A DNA stretch of 64,000 nt from Bryobacter sp. (lineage in GTDB: Bacteria; Acidobacteriota; Terriglobia; Bryobacterales; Bryobacteraceae). Positions 51,387 to 59,829 of the stretch are shown in pieces. The stretch is from NCBI GenBank assembly GCA_022843625.1, contig JALHNH010000038.1, positions 1 through 64,000 on the forward strand, read 5' to 3'. Within the stretch, counting starts at the first letter, position 1. Each line of letters opens with the position of its first letter. Made by a program: the position numbers and the translations under genes. The notes beneath the pieces are model-generated. The model had not been told where the DNA came from and did no database searches. It saw nothing but the letters and a program-made list of their open reading frames with translations.

Positions 51387-52358
51387 TTATCTGGCAGCTT
51401 CAGGCGCTTGTGCTTCTTTCTTCGTCCGAACTTCTCGAACGGCGTAGATCCTACGCCCCTGACTTTCGAAATAAGTTCGCATTAACATCTCACCCAGGAT
51501 GCCGGTTGAAAACATCATGATGCCTGCAAGGAGCAATAAAGCGCCAGCAATCATGAGGGGTCCATGATCGACTACAATTTCGTGGCCTGTGAGTTTGTAG
51601 ATGAAGAGGTAGAGCATGATCAGGCCGCCCAGAAATGTGCCGGTGAGGCCCAGTGTTCCGAAGAAGTGCATTGGCCGGGTGAAGTAAGTCAGCAGAAATT
51701 TGATGGTGAGGATGTCGTAAAGAACGCGAAAGGTTCGGCTGAGGCCATAGTGGGAGTCGCCTGCTGCACGCGGTGTATTCTTGATCGGGACTTCTACAAC
51801 TCTCGCTCCATAAAGCTTGGCGAGGGCAGGGATAAAGCGGTGCAACTCACCGTAGAGATTGATGTCCTTGAGGATCTCGGATCGATAGGCTTTGAAGGTG
51901 GTGCCAAAATCGTGCAGTTCGATACCCGATGCTTTTGCCATCAGCCAGTTGGCGATACGAGAGGGAATCTTGCGAGTAATGGCATTGTCGATTCTATTTT
52001 TACGCCAACCGCTGGCGATATCCCAACCCAACTCCACTTTTTCGAGTAAGGCGGGAATGTCTTCCGGGTCGTGCTGAAGGTCGCCATCCATCGATATGAT
52101 GATTTCGCCCTGGGCCTCATCAAAGCCAGCCTGCAGAGCAGGCGTTTGACCAAAGTTGCGTCTGAGGCGGATCACTTTCAGGCGGCCATCGGTTTCGACC
52201 AGATTCGCCAGGAGATCAAAACTACGATCCGTGGAGGCGTCATCAACGAAGATAATTTCGTATGGCCTTTGCAAGCGTTCGAGCACTGCGGTGAGCCGGT
52301 CATAGAGCGGCAGTATGGATGGCTCTTCGTTATGAATCGGAATGACGATCGAGATCAT
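51387..52358 (-). CDS. Family 2 glycosyltransferase with two C-terminal membrane helices (polyprenyl-phosphate type)
   Basis: 323-aa enzyme. The GT2 domain shows ISIVIPIHNEEPSI, IIFVDDASTDRS, ISMDGDLQHDPEDIP (DxD) and a long acceptor region. Two membrane helices lie at about 225-290 (FFGTLGLTGTFLGGLIMLYLF, LMIAGALLLLAGIMMF). This is the dolichol-phosphate mannosyltransferase/ArnC/GtrB layout, which charges undecaprenyl phosphate with a sugar. Start ATG ending 52358, 43 bp from the divergent DASS carrier. Confidence 0.88.
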   Translation of the reverse strand: MISIVIPIHNEEPSILPLYDRLTAVLERLQRPYEIIFVDDASTDRSFDLLANLVETDGRLKVIRLRRNFGQTPALQAGFDEAQGEIIISMDGDLQHDPEDIPALLEKVELGWDIASGWRKNRIDNAITRKIPSRIANWLMAKASGIELHDFGTTFKAYRSEILKDINLYGELHRFIPALAKLYGARVVEVPIKNTPRAAGDSHYGLSRTFRVLYDILTIKFLLTYFTRPMHFFGTLGLTGTFLGGLIMLYLFIYKLTGHEIVVDHGPLMIAGALLLLAGIMMFSTGILGEMLMRTYFESQGRRIYAVREVRTKKEAQAPEAAR

Positions 52359-52401
52359 GAGATGATGTGAAGCTCTATACCAGTCTAACCGAGGGGGAGA
52401 T

Positions 52402-53817
52402 GTGAAACATATTCCAAAACGTGTATGGGGGCTCGGGCTGCTGGTGGTCATCTATCTGACCATCGCGTATTTCATCCCGCGGCCCGCTGCCATAGAGGCT
52501 TCGGGTTGGCGCCTATTTGCTCTCTTCAGCGCCACTGTGGCGGGGCTTATCTTTCAGCCGATCAGTGGCGGGGCACTTGTTCTGATCGCGATTGTCCTAT
52601 CGAGTCTTGTGGGTGGGCTGACGATTAAGCAGGCACTGGATGGGTATTCCGACCCTACGAACTGGCTGGTGCTGGCAGCCTTCCTGATTTCAAGGTCTCT
52701 GCTGAATACTGGCCTTGCGCGCAGGATTGCTCTCTTTTTTGTTCGTCTGTTTGGAAAGACCTCGTTGGGTGTAAGCTATGCGCTCTGCTTTAGCGACATG
52801 GTTCTGGCGACGATTATTCCCAGCAACGGAGCCCGAAGTGGAGGCGTGATTCTTCCGATCGTACGTGGTGTGGCAGAGCTCTATGGTTCCAAACCGGGAC
52901 TGAGTGCCCCTTTGATTGGAGCATTTCTGATGACCAGCGTATACCAGGGGATCTGCATCAGTTCGGCAATGTTTCTTACCGGGCAGGCTTCGAACCCGCT
53001 TGCCGCGCAGATGGCCACCAAAATTAGCGGGATCGAATTCGACTGGTTTGGCTGGTTCCGGGCGGGAGTGGTTCCCGGGCTGATCAGCATTCTTTTGGTG
53101 CCGTGGCTGGTAAGCAAGATTTACAAGCCAAAAATTAGCCGAACGCCCGAAGCGGCTGAGTTTGCGCGAAAAGAATTGGTGCAGATGGGGCGGCTCTCCC
53201 AATCGGAATGGATTTTATGTGCAGTCTTCTTTGGGGTTTGCGCAGGCTGGTCGACAACTTCGATTCACAAACTGGATGTAGCAGTGCCAGCGCTACTCGG
53301 TACGGTTGCCCTGCTAGTGACCGGGGTTCTGAGCTGGGAGGATGTGCGCAAAGAAGATGCCGCCTGGGACATGTTCATCTGGTACGGTGGCCTGATCAAT
53401 CTGGCGAAAGCGTTGAATGGAACTGGCGTGCCGACGGCCTTTGCCAAAGCTGTTGGCGCATCTCTGCTTGGCTTTGACTGGTATCCATTGCTGGTGATCT
53501 CGCTGCTGGTGTACTTCTTTGCACACTATGCCTTTGCCAGCATCACTGCCCACATGCTGGCGATGTTTCCCGCCTTTGTAGCGGTGATCGTGGCACAGGG
53601 AGCCCCAGCCGGGCTTGCTGCATTCAGCTTTGCGATTTTCACGAGTCTGTCTGCCGGGCTCACCAACTATGGAACCACCCCTGCACCCATGTTCTTTGCG
53701 CAGGGGTATGTGGAGATGAAGGATTGGTGGCGGGTAGGATTTCTGTGCGCCATCACCAATCTCTTTATCTGGATGACTTTTGGCTTCGCCTGGTGGAAGT
53801 GGCTTGGGCTCTGGTAG
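52402..53817 (+). CDS. DASS-family (SLC13-like) anion transporter
   Basis: 471-aa polytopic carrier of the divalent-anion/Na+ symporter family, close to 2-oxoglutarate/malate translocators. The two substrate-site repeats are SNGARSGGVILPIV (SNT-like motif) and TNYGTTPAPMFFAQGY. Start is GTG at 52402 preceded by a strong GAGGGGGAG site. Probably imports dicarboxylates. It ends 5 bp before the convergent sialidase-fold gene. Confidence 0.9.
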   Translation: MKHIPKRVWGLGLLVVIYLTIAYFIPRPAAIEASGWRLFALFSATVAGLIFQPISGGALVLIAIVLSSLVGGLTIKQALDGYSDPTNWLVLAAFLISRSLLNTGLARRIALFFVRLFGKTSLGVSYALCFSDMVLATIIPSNGARSGGVILPIVRGVAELYGSKPGLSAPLIGAFLMTSVYQGICISSAMFLTGQASNPLAAQMATKISGIEFDWFGWFRAGVVPGLISILLVPWLVSKIYKPKISRTPEAAEFARKELVQMGRLSQSEWILCAVFFGVCAGWSTTSIHKLDVAVPALLGTVALLVTGVLSWEDVRKEDAAWDMFIWYGGLINLAKALNGTGVPTAFAKAVGASLLGFDWYPLLVISLLVYFFAHYAFASITAHMLAMFPAFVAVIVAQGAPAGLAAFSFAIFTSLSAGLTNYGTTPAPMFFAQGYVEMKDWWRVGFLCAITNLFIWMTFGFAWWKWLGLW

Positions 53818-53822
53818 CCCGT

Positions 53823-54806
53823 TTATTTAGGCAGAGCGTCGAGCGGGATCACAGCGTGCTTGACACGCTTGCGCTTCCAGGTCCAGGTGGCATGAACCTT
53901 GCCGTCTGCCGCCTGAATGATGGCGGGGTAGGAGTATTCACCGGGCTCGGATTCCAGTATGATCGGTTCGCTCCATTTGTCGCCGTCTTTGCTGACGGCA
54001 ATGTTGAGAGGGGAGCGGCCCTTTGAGGTGTGGTTGTAGATCAAAACGATACGGCCGTCTTTGAGCGTGACCGTGTCGATGCCACTGTTTGGATTGGGCA
54101 GATTTGTGATCTTGGCGCTAGACCAGGTCTTGCCGCCGTCCTTGCTGTCAGAATAAGTGATGAAGCCAATCTTGGTTGTCGAGCGCAGGTACATGCGCAG
54201 GTTCTTGCCCATTGTGACCATAGCGGGCTGGATGATGCCTTTGGGTTCGTCCGGAAAGACGATGGGGCCGTGCTTGGTCCAGGTCTGTCCGTTGTCGGTG
54301 GAGCGTTCTACCCAGGCGGTCCAGGCGAAGTCAGATTCGACGCTGGTTCCTGAAACGATTGTCCCGTCAGCCAATACCAATGGCTTGTTTTTGATCGGGC
54401 CGTAAACGCCTGCAGCCAGATATTCCTTGCCGCTCCAGGTTCGGCCCCCGTCAACACTCTGGATCTTTGCCCCGTTCCAGGTTGCGGGGCTGAGCCCGAA
54501 CTTGTAATACAGCCAGAGTTTCTTGTCTTTTGTATGGAAGAGGACGGGGTTATAAGTTGAGAAATTCTTTTCCCTTGCGATCTCCACGGGAGCTTCCCAT
54601 TGACCGTCCTTGAGCCGTGCGCCCCATATGGCAACGTCTTTTGCGCCTTCGCGCGTGCCTCCAAACCAGGCGGCAAAAAATTCGCCGGGGGCTGTCTCGA
54701 CGATGGTCGAAGCATGGCATTCGGGGAAGGGCGCCGATTCATAAATGAAGGTCTGTTTTACCTGGGCAAAGGCCAGTATAGGAAAGAGCAGAATTGCGAG
54801 TCTCAT
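53823..54806 (-). CDS. Secreted sialidase-fold (BNR-repeat) protein
   Basis: 327-aa protein with a signal peptide (MRLAILLFPILAFAQ). Repeated Asp-box motifs S-x-D-x-G-x-x-W are clear: SVDGGRTWSG, STDNGQTWTK, SKDGGKTWSS and SKDGDKWSE. The fold is a six-bladed propeller. The early Arg cluster of true sialidases is not clearly seen, so glycan cleavage is not assured; related proteins act on other sugars or are binding proteins. Confidence 0.85.
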   Translation of the reverse strand: MRLAILLFPILAFAQVKQTFIYESAPFPECHASTIVETAPGEFFAAWFGGTREGAKDVAIWGARLKDGQWEAPVEIAREKNFSTYNPVLFHTKDKKLWLYYKFGLSPATWNGAKIQSVDGGRTWSGKEYLAAGVYGPIKNKPLVLADGTIVSGTSVESDFAWTAWVERSTDNGQTWTKHGPIVFPDEPKGIIQPAMVTMGKNLRMYLRSTTKIGFITYSDSKDGGKTWSSAKITNLPNPNSGIDTVTLKDGRIVLIYNHTSKGRSPLNIAVSKDGDKWSEPIILESEPGEYSYPAIIQAADGKVHATWTWKRKRVKHAVIPLDALPK

Positions 54807-54839
54807 TCAGCATTCAAGTCTATATTGGTTAGTGCCACT

Positions 54840-55676
54840 ATGTACGGAGCTATTGAAGCCGGAGGCACAAAATTCATTTGCGCCTACGGGAAATCCCCCA
54901 CAGATATTCATGTCAGCGAAGCCATCCCAACGACTACGCCCAAGGAGACGCTTCGCCTGGTTGCTGAGTTCTTCAAGGCTAAGAAGTTGAAACGGGTGGG
55001 TATTGCCTGCTTTGGTCCGCTTGAGATTGCCAAAGGCCGGATCTCTCCGTTTACACCGAAGCTGGGTTGGCGAGGCTTCAAAATTCAAACGGAAGTGGAA
55101 AAGGCTCTTGGATGTCCCGCGGTACTCGATACAGACGTGAATGGAGCTGCGTTGGGAGAGCATCTATGGGGTGCTGCGCAGAAGTCCAGGCACTTCGTCT
55201 ACGTCACTGTTGGCACTGGTATCGGCGGCGGGGTGATGGTGAACGGACAACTTGTTCATGGCTTGCTGCACCCTGAAATCGGGCATATGAGAGTGCGCCG
55301 TTTTGGGGGAGACGAGTTCCCCGGCAATTGCCCTGTGCATGGTGACTGTCTGGAAGGGCTGGCCGCCGGGCCTGCCATTGCCGAACGCTGGGGTATGGAA
55401 CGCGCCGAGCAATTACCTGAGAATCATCCGGCGTGGCCGATGGCCGCTCATTATCTGGGGCAAATGGCGGTGAACCTCACCTGCGCTTATTCACCCGAGA
55501 TCCTGATCCTGGGTGGTGGTATCTCCCTGCGCAAAGGCATGATCAACATGGTGAAGCAGTCCGCAGAGCAGGAAATGAACGGCTATGCACCGCTACCCAA
55601 AATTGTTCGCGCAAGGTTGGGTGCAAGAGCTGGTGTGCTTGGTGCTCTTGCCCTTGCACAACGTCAAAAGATGTAG
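54840..55676 (+). CDS. ROK-family sugar kinase, fructokinase-like
   Basis: 278-aa kinase. The phosphate-binding loop is AIEAGGTKFICAYG, the catalytic Asp is in LDTDVNGAALGEH, and TVGTGIGGGVMVNG is the second glycine motif. A zinc site typical of ROK proteins is GHMRVRR followed by GNCPVHGDCLEGLAAGPA. The signature best fits fructokinase/mannokinase. The ATG at 54840 is chosen because the longer frame overlaps the divergent gene. 3' overlap of 13 bp with the DUF420 gene. Confidence 0.9.
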   Translation: MYGAIEAGGTKFICAYGKSPTDIHVSEAIPTTTPKETLRLVAEFFKAKKLKRVGIACFGPLEIAKGRISPFTPKLGWRGFKIQTEVEKALGCPAVLDTDVNGAALGEHLWGAAQKSRHFVYVTVGTGIGGGVMVNGQLVHGLLHPEIGHMRVRRFGGDEFPGNCPVHGDCLEGLAAGPAIAERWGMERAEQLPENHPAWPMAAHYLGQMAVNLTCAYSPEILILGGGISLRKGMINMVKQSAEQEMNGYAPLPKIVRARLGARAGVLGALALAQRQKM

Positions 55677-56077
55677 AGCATCAAATAAACGATTACGCCT
55701 GTGATGGACACGTAAAGCCAGATGGGCAGGGTGATTTTCGCAATCCTGCGGTGTTTGTCGAAGCGCTCCTGAAAGGCTCGCCACAAGGTCATGATGGCCA
55801 GCACGGGAACAATTGCTGCGAGGATTACGTGTGAGATCAGAATCGTGAAGTAGATGATCCGCATGGCTCCCTGACCCTGATAGGGGACGCTGCCTACTTC
55901 CGCGTGATAGACGAGGTAGCAGATGAGGAAGATGATGGAGACTGCAAATGCGCTGAGCATGACGCGCTTATGCTGCTCGCGTTTGCCCTGGCGGATGAGC
56001 CTATAGCCATAAATCAACAAGACTGTGGCCAGCGCGTTGAGACTGGCGTTTACTGCGGGTAGATCACGAACGGTCAT
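55664..56077 (-). CDS. DUF420 membrane protein linked to cytochrome oxidase assembly
   Basis: 137-aa protein with four membrane helices and the DUF420/CtaM-like pattern: NASLNALATVLLIYGYRLIRQG, HKRVMLSAFAVSIIFLICYLVYH, YFTILISHVILAAIVPVL and HRRIAKITLPIWLYVSITGVIVYLML. Conserved His near each helix suggests heme or metal handling. Last gene of the cox-assembly operon, overlapping the Sco gene by 14 bp. Confidence 0.88.
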   Translation of the reverse strand: MTVRDLPAVNASLNALATVLLIYGYRLIRQGKREQHKRVMLSAFAVSIIFLICYLVYHAEVGSVPYQGQGAMRIIYFTILISHVILAAIVPVLAIMTLWRAFQERFDKHRRIAKITLPIWLYVSITGVIVYLMLYIF

Positions 56078-56615
56078 GTAGGTCTCGAATATCCTCGATC
56101 AGTTTATCGATGCTGTCTTTGGCGAATGAGTCGTAGAATCCGCGAATTTTCATTTGTTGGTCGACAAGAACAAAGCGGGTAGAGTGCTCTTGCATGGAAT
56201 CTGCGAATCCCAAATAGAAGGATTCGCTCATCAGGTTTTTGATCAAATCCTTGCGCCCGGTGAGGAAAGTCCAACGTTCTGGCAGCGCGCCGAAACGCTG
56301 GGCGTAAGATTCCAGTGCCGATGCTGTATCGCGGTCTGGATCGACCGTGATGCTCACCAGATGTAATTGTTTCAGGTCTGCAGTTTCCTGCTGTACCCGC
56401 TTCAACTGGTTGGCCATGCGCGGGCAGGGGCCGGGACAGTTGGTGAAGAAAAAGTCTGCCACCCAGACTTTGCCCTTCAACTGGCTGCTGGCAAAAGCCG
56501 TTCCCCGCTGATTGGTGAACTCGAATGGGGGGATGGAGCCCAGTTCCGGCAGCTTGCTTTTCTGACTGCATCCCGGAAAGGCCAGCGCCGCCAACAGCAG
56601 ACTACGTCGTTGCAT
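56064..56615 (-). CDS. SCO1/SenC-family copper-delivery lipoprotein
   Basis: 183-aa thioredoxin-fold protein. The lipoprotein Cys is Cys16 (LAFPGCSQK). The copper-binding pair is Cys60/Cys64 (FFTNCPGPCPRM) with His144 (MQEHSTRFVLVD). It delivers copper to the CuA site of cytochrome oxidase. Overlaps the ABC permease by 14 bp and the DUF420 gene by 14 bp, so the operon is tightly coupled. Confidence 0.92.
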   Translation of the reverse strand: MQRRSLLLAALAFPGCSQKSKLPELGSIPPFEFTNQRGTAFASSQLKGKVWVADFFFTNCPGPCPRMANQLKRVQQETADLKQLHLVSITVDPDRDTASALESYAQRFGALPERWTFLTGRKDLIKNLMSESFYLGFADSMQEHSTRFVLVDQQMKIRGFYDSFAKDSIDKLIEDIRDLHDRS

Positions 56616-57327
56616 AGTCGCTCCTGCCTACCCAAGCCAGCGCGATGCCAAACAGCGCAATGGTCCAGGTGGCAAGTATTGCCAGACTTAGCGCTGCGTC
56701 GAACGAAGCCTGAATTCCCAGGCACTGGTTCAGGAGCGAGATGGCGTAGGTCATCGGGTTGAGTTGCATGGCCATTTGCATCCAGGGGTGGGCCTCTTCA
56801 AAGCGAAACAGCGACCCGGAGAGCATCCACATTGGCATCAGCAACATGTTCACGACGCCGTGAAAAGCTTGGGTGGATGGCATTTTCCAGGCACACAAGA
56901 AGCCAACCAGAGTAAAAAGAATTGCAATGAGAGCGAGGATTCCCAGACAACCAAGTACTCCAAAGAAGCCGGGCTTGAGGCCTGCCAAAGGGAGGAAAAG
57001 AAGGAAGATCAGGCTCTGAAGCCAGGCGAGGAATGCAGCCCCCAGTACTTTGCCCAATACGATGCCGGACCTTGGCGCTGGAGTCACCATCACACCGGCA
57101 AGAAAGCCTTCCTTGCGGTCGTCGATGAGCGTCATATTGGAGAAGACCGCCGAGAACATCAGGGCAAGGGCAATCGATCCGCCATAGAAGCGGGCGAAAT
57201 CGTTGAAGCCAGCGCTCACCACAAACCAGAACAGAAGCGGTGCTGCGGCGAAGCCTGCGATGCGGGCCTTTTCGCGCCAGAACTTGATCAGCTCTCGTCT
57301 GGCTAGAACTACTGCGGTGAGGATCAT
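56602..57327 (-). CDS. ABC-2-type transporter permease
   Basis: 241-aa permease with six helices and the ABC-2 layout: an N-terminal helix after RRELIKFWREKARI, FSNMTLIDDRKEGFLAGVMVTP as the coupling region, and GSLFRFEEAHPWMQMAMQLNPMTYAISLLNQ near the end. It pairs with the ATPase whose stop it overlaps by 4 bp. The position between heme-A genes and Sco suggests a role in cytochrome oxidase maturation or copper/heme handling. Confidence 0.9.
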   Translation of the reverse strand: MILTAVVLARRELIKFWREKARIAGFAAAPLLFWFVVSAGFNDFARFYGGSIALALMFSAVFSNMTLIDDRKEGFLAGVMVTPAPRSGIVLGKVLGAAFLAWLQSLIFLLFLPLAGLKPGFFGVLGCLGILALIAILFTLVGFLCAWKMPSTQAFHGVVNMLLMPMWMLSGSLFRFEEAHPWMQMAMQLNPMTYAISLLNQCLGIQASFDAALSLAILATWTIALFGIALAWVGRSDYATT

Positions 57328-58247
57328 GCGTGCACCGCGATCGAAGTCGATGAGGTAGCCTTGCGAAAGACATCGGCCAAGGTAGGTTGGTGCAGCCCGA
57401 TAGACAAAACCTGGCCCGGCATCGCATCGACCAGCCTGGGAATCATCAAATGCGCTTGTTCTGACTCCACCCAGAGAACTCCATCGACAAGTCTGACTGG
57501 CAATGTGAATTTCGCCTGGAGTATTTCCAGGGCCTCCTGTGGGTTGCGCGCTTTTAACTCGATTACCTGGCCACCGATTGTGGCGCGCAATTCCGAAGGA
57601 GAGCCTTCTGCCACGCGATGGCCCTTGTCGAGGAGTATCAAAGTGTCGCAGCGTTCTGCCTCTTCGTAGAGGTGAGTCGATACGATGATTGCAGTGCTGC
57701 GCTTCTCGCGCAGTTCTTCGATGGCTTTCCAGAACTCGTCTCTCGCTACGGGATCGAGGCCGGTAGTCGGCTCGTCGAGAATCAGCATTTGTGGCTCATG
57801 CAGAAGTGCACGAGCGATTTCGGCACGCCGCTGCAGGCCTCCCGAGAGATTCTTGCCCAGTTCAGCGCGGCGGTCCCAGATTCCTAGTTGCTGCATGGCT
57901 TGTCTAGCTCGTTCGTGAAGGGTTCGCCCGGAAAGACCGTAGAATGCCCCGCAGGCCAGCAGGTTCTCTTCGATAGTTAGAAGCTTGTCCAGCGTTTGTG
58001 TTTGAAAGACCACGCCGATACGCGCACGAACAGCTTGCGGGTGCTTGGCCGTATCAAATCCGCAAACTTCCACTCTTCCGGACTGTGGCCTGGTTTGTGT
58101 AGACAGTAGTCGCAGAAGTGTGGACTTGCCTGAGCCATTCGGTCCCAGCAGACCCACTATCTCGCGCCGGTTCAAATGCATCGCAAACCCGTCGAGAGCG
58201 ATCAGGCTTCCATAGCGATGAGTAACGTTTTCGACGGCGAGCAGCAT
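57324..58247 (-). CDS. ABC transporter ATP-binding protein
   Basis: 307-aa ATPase. Walker A GPNGSGKST, Q-loop VVFQTQTLDKLLTIEENL, signature LSGGLQRR and Walker B LILDEPTTGLDP are all intact. The NodI/CcmA/drug-exporter type C-terminal extension (about 220-307) is present. It pairs with the overlapping permease. Starts 4 bp after the ctaB stop. Confidence 0.93.
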   Translation of the reverse strand: MLLAVENVTHRYGSLIALDGFAMHLNRREIVGLLGPNGSGKSTLLRLLSTQTRPQSGRVEVCGFDTAKHPQAVRARIGVVFQTQTLDKLLTIEENLLACGAFYGLSGRTLHERARQAMQQLGIWDRRAELGKNLSGGLQRRAEIARALLHEPQMLILDEPTTGLDPVARDEFWKAIEELREKRSTAIIVSTHLYEEAERCDTLILLDKGHRVAEGSPSELRATIGGQVIELKARNPQEALEILQAKFTLPVRLVDGVLWVESEQAHLMIPRLVDAMPGQVLSIGLHQPTLADVFRKATSSTSIAVHA

Positions 58248-58251
58248 GAAT

Positions 58252-59115
58252 TTACCTTGGAGCGAAGATCAGGACAGCGTAGAGTACAGGCAAATAAACA
58301 ACCGAAGCCAGCAAAACGCCCCGCGCGTTTTCCCTGCTTCTATCCTTGAACATTTTCCATGCACAATAAAGCAGAATGGCTCCCATGACGATTGCCGTTG
58401 CCAGATACACTTTGCCACTCATTGCAAGCAATGCGGGCAGAAGACTGGTGGGAACCATCAGGATCGAAGTCCAAAGAATGCGGTTTGCAGTTGAGTTTCC
58501 ATCAGGCTCTACGACTGGAAGCATCAGGATGCCAGCCTTACCGTATTCTTCGCGATACATCCACGCGATCGCATAAAAGTGAGGAAACTGCCAGACAAAT
58601 AGGATCGCGTACAGTGCCCAGGCTTCCCAGGTAAGAACCCCAGCGGCGGCAGCGAATCCGATCAGGGGCGGCATTGCGCCGGGAATAGCTCCGATTGTGG
58701 TGGAGTGTGGCGACATGCGCTTCATCGGTGTGTAGCAAAAAAGGTAAGACGCGAGGGTGAAGAGCCCCAAACTGGCCGTTAGCAGGTTGCAACCAAGCCA
58801 AAGTTCGAAAAAGCCGAGGGTTGCCAGGATGGAGCCAAAAACAAGAGCATTGAAAGCAGGAATCTTTCCTGCGGGTAGAGGACGCGATGCGGTTCTCGAC
58901 ATAAATCGATCCGATTCACGCTCCCACCATTGATTCAAGGCTGCCGTACCGCTTGCGATCAGGGCAGTGCCAAATATGAGATTGAAGAGCACCCATTGGG
59001 TCTTTTGAGGGTTGAGTTGTGGAAGGCCGAAATAAAAGCCAATGGCTGTGCTCATGAGGATGAGCCAAGTGATACGGGGCTTGGTGAGCGCCAGATAGTC
59101 GTTAAACAATGACAT
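58252..59115 (-). CDS. ctaB: Protoheme IX farnesyltransferase
   Basis: 287-aa UbiA-family membrane enzyme that farnesylates heme B to heme O. First polyprenyl-binding motif region: NQWWERESDRFMSRTASRPLPAGKI (N/D-rich, usual NxxxDxxxD-type). Second: YTPMKRMSPHSTTIGAIPGAMPPLIGFAAA. Nine-helix layout. 11 bp after the CtaA-like gene stop and 4 bp before the ABC ATPase. Confidence 0.94.
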   Translation of the reverse strand: MSLFNDYLALTKPRITWLILMSTAIGFYFGLPQLNPQKTQWVLFNLIFGTALIASGTAALNQWWERESDRFMSRTASRPLPAGKIPAFNALVFGSILATLGFFELWLGCNLLTASLGLFTLASYLFCYTPMKRMSPHSTTIGAIPGAMPPLIGFAAAAGVLTWEAWALYAILFVWQFPHFYAIAWMYREEYGKAGILMLPVVEPDGNSTANRILWTSILMVPTSLLPALLAMSGKVYLATAIVMGAILLYCAWKMFKDRSRENARGVLLASVVYLPVLYAVLIFAPR

Positions 59116-59126
59116 GGAATGAGCAA

Positions 59127-59786
59127 TCAGACCGTCCCAGTGGACGGCAATCCCGCAACCTCCTGCTTTCTTGAACTTGCTCGTACCAATAGAGATGCGA
59201 CCGATGTGGAGCCCAGCAAGATTGCTCCCGTTACGATGTGGGCAATCGAGAAAAGCCTTGTATCCGGTAAGCCACTGGTTTCGCCTTGTCCGAATCGAAC
59301 TACGTACGCAGCAATCCCAAAAACCACTTGAACCAGAACAATCCAGAGGAGGACAATTGAGGCCGACCGTGCCGGGTGTGCCTTGGGGGCAGGAACCATC
59401 ACGCCAGTCGCAAAGTATAAAAGGAAAGCACCCACCAGCATGGCTCCAAGTACATGCGAGATGGCACCCATCAAGCGGTAGCGCAGTGCTGCACCCATGA
59501 CAATCTGCAGAATCACCAACCAGGGGGCAATTGCCGCTATGCTGCGGAGCGAGGGGCTTCCATGGTCTATAAATGAAGGAATACCGGTCAGGAGGCCACT
59601 CGCCTTAAGGGCCCAAAGACAGGAAATACCGAATGCGATCTGCAAAAGGACATCGATTAGGCAAATCACCAGCACAGAATCTTTGGGGACTTCAGCCTTA
59701 AGTGCAAAAACCGTGATGGCAGCCAGCAGAAGGGCGGATAAGGCTCCTGCCACTAAGTACTGCCAACTCTTCTCTTTCTTGTTCAT
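59127..59786 (-). CDS. Short CtaA/COX15-like heme A synthase protein
   Basis: 219-aa membrane protein with six to seven helices. Two conserved heme-ligand-type His are H111 (MGAISHVLGAML) and H183 (FSIAHIVTGAIL), each in the family context, with LQIVMGAALR and VQVVFGIAAYVVR. Bacterial CtaA has eight helices and about 300 residues, so this is a shortened or divergent member; heme A synthase activity is likely but not certain. First gene of the six-gene assembly operon and divergent (43 bp) from the kinase. Confidence 0.8.
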   Translation of the reverse strand: MNKKEKSWQYLVAGALSALLLAAITVFALKAEVPKDSVLVICLIDVLLQIAFGISCLWALKASGLLTGIPSFIDHGSPSLRSIAAIAPWLVILQIVMGAALRYRLMGAISHVLGAMLVGAFLLYFATGVMVPAPKAHPARSASIVLLWIVLVQVVFGIAAYVVRFGQGETSGLPDTRLFSIAHIVTGAILLGSTSVASLLVRASSRKQEVAGLPSTGTV

Positions 59787-59829
59787 TCTGCCTGTTAAAC
59801 TTTCATTCTAGCCGACTGGCCTTTGTTTG

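Noticed and set aside
52402..55676. DASS carrier, sialidase-fold protein and ROK kinase as a sialic-acid locus
   Set aside because: No lyase, epimerase or sialic-acid transporter is present, the ROK protein looks fructokinase-like, and the genes are on different strands.
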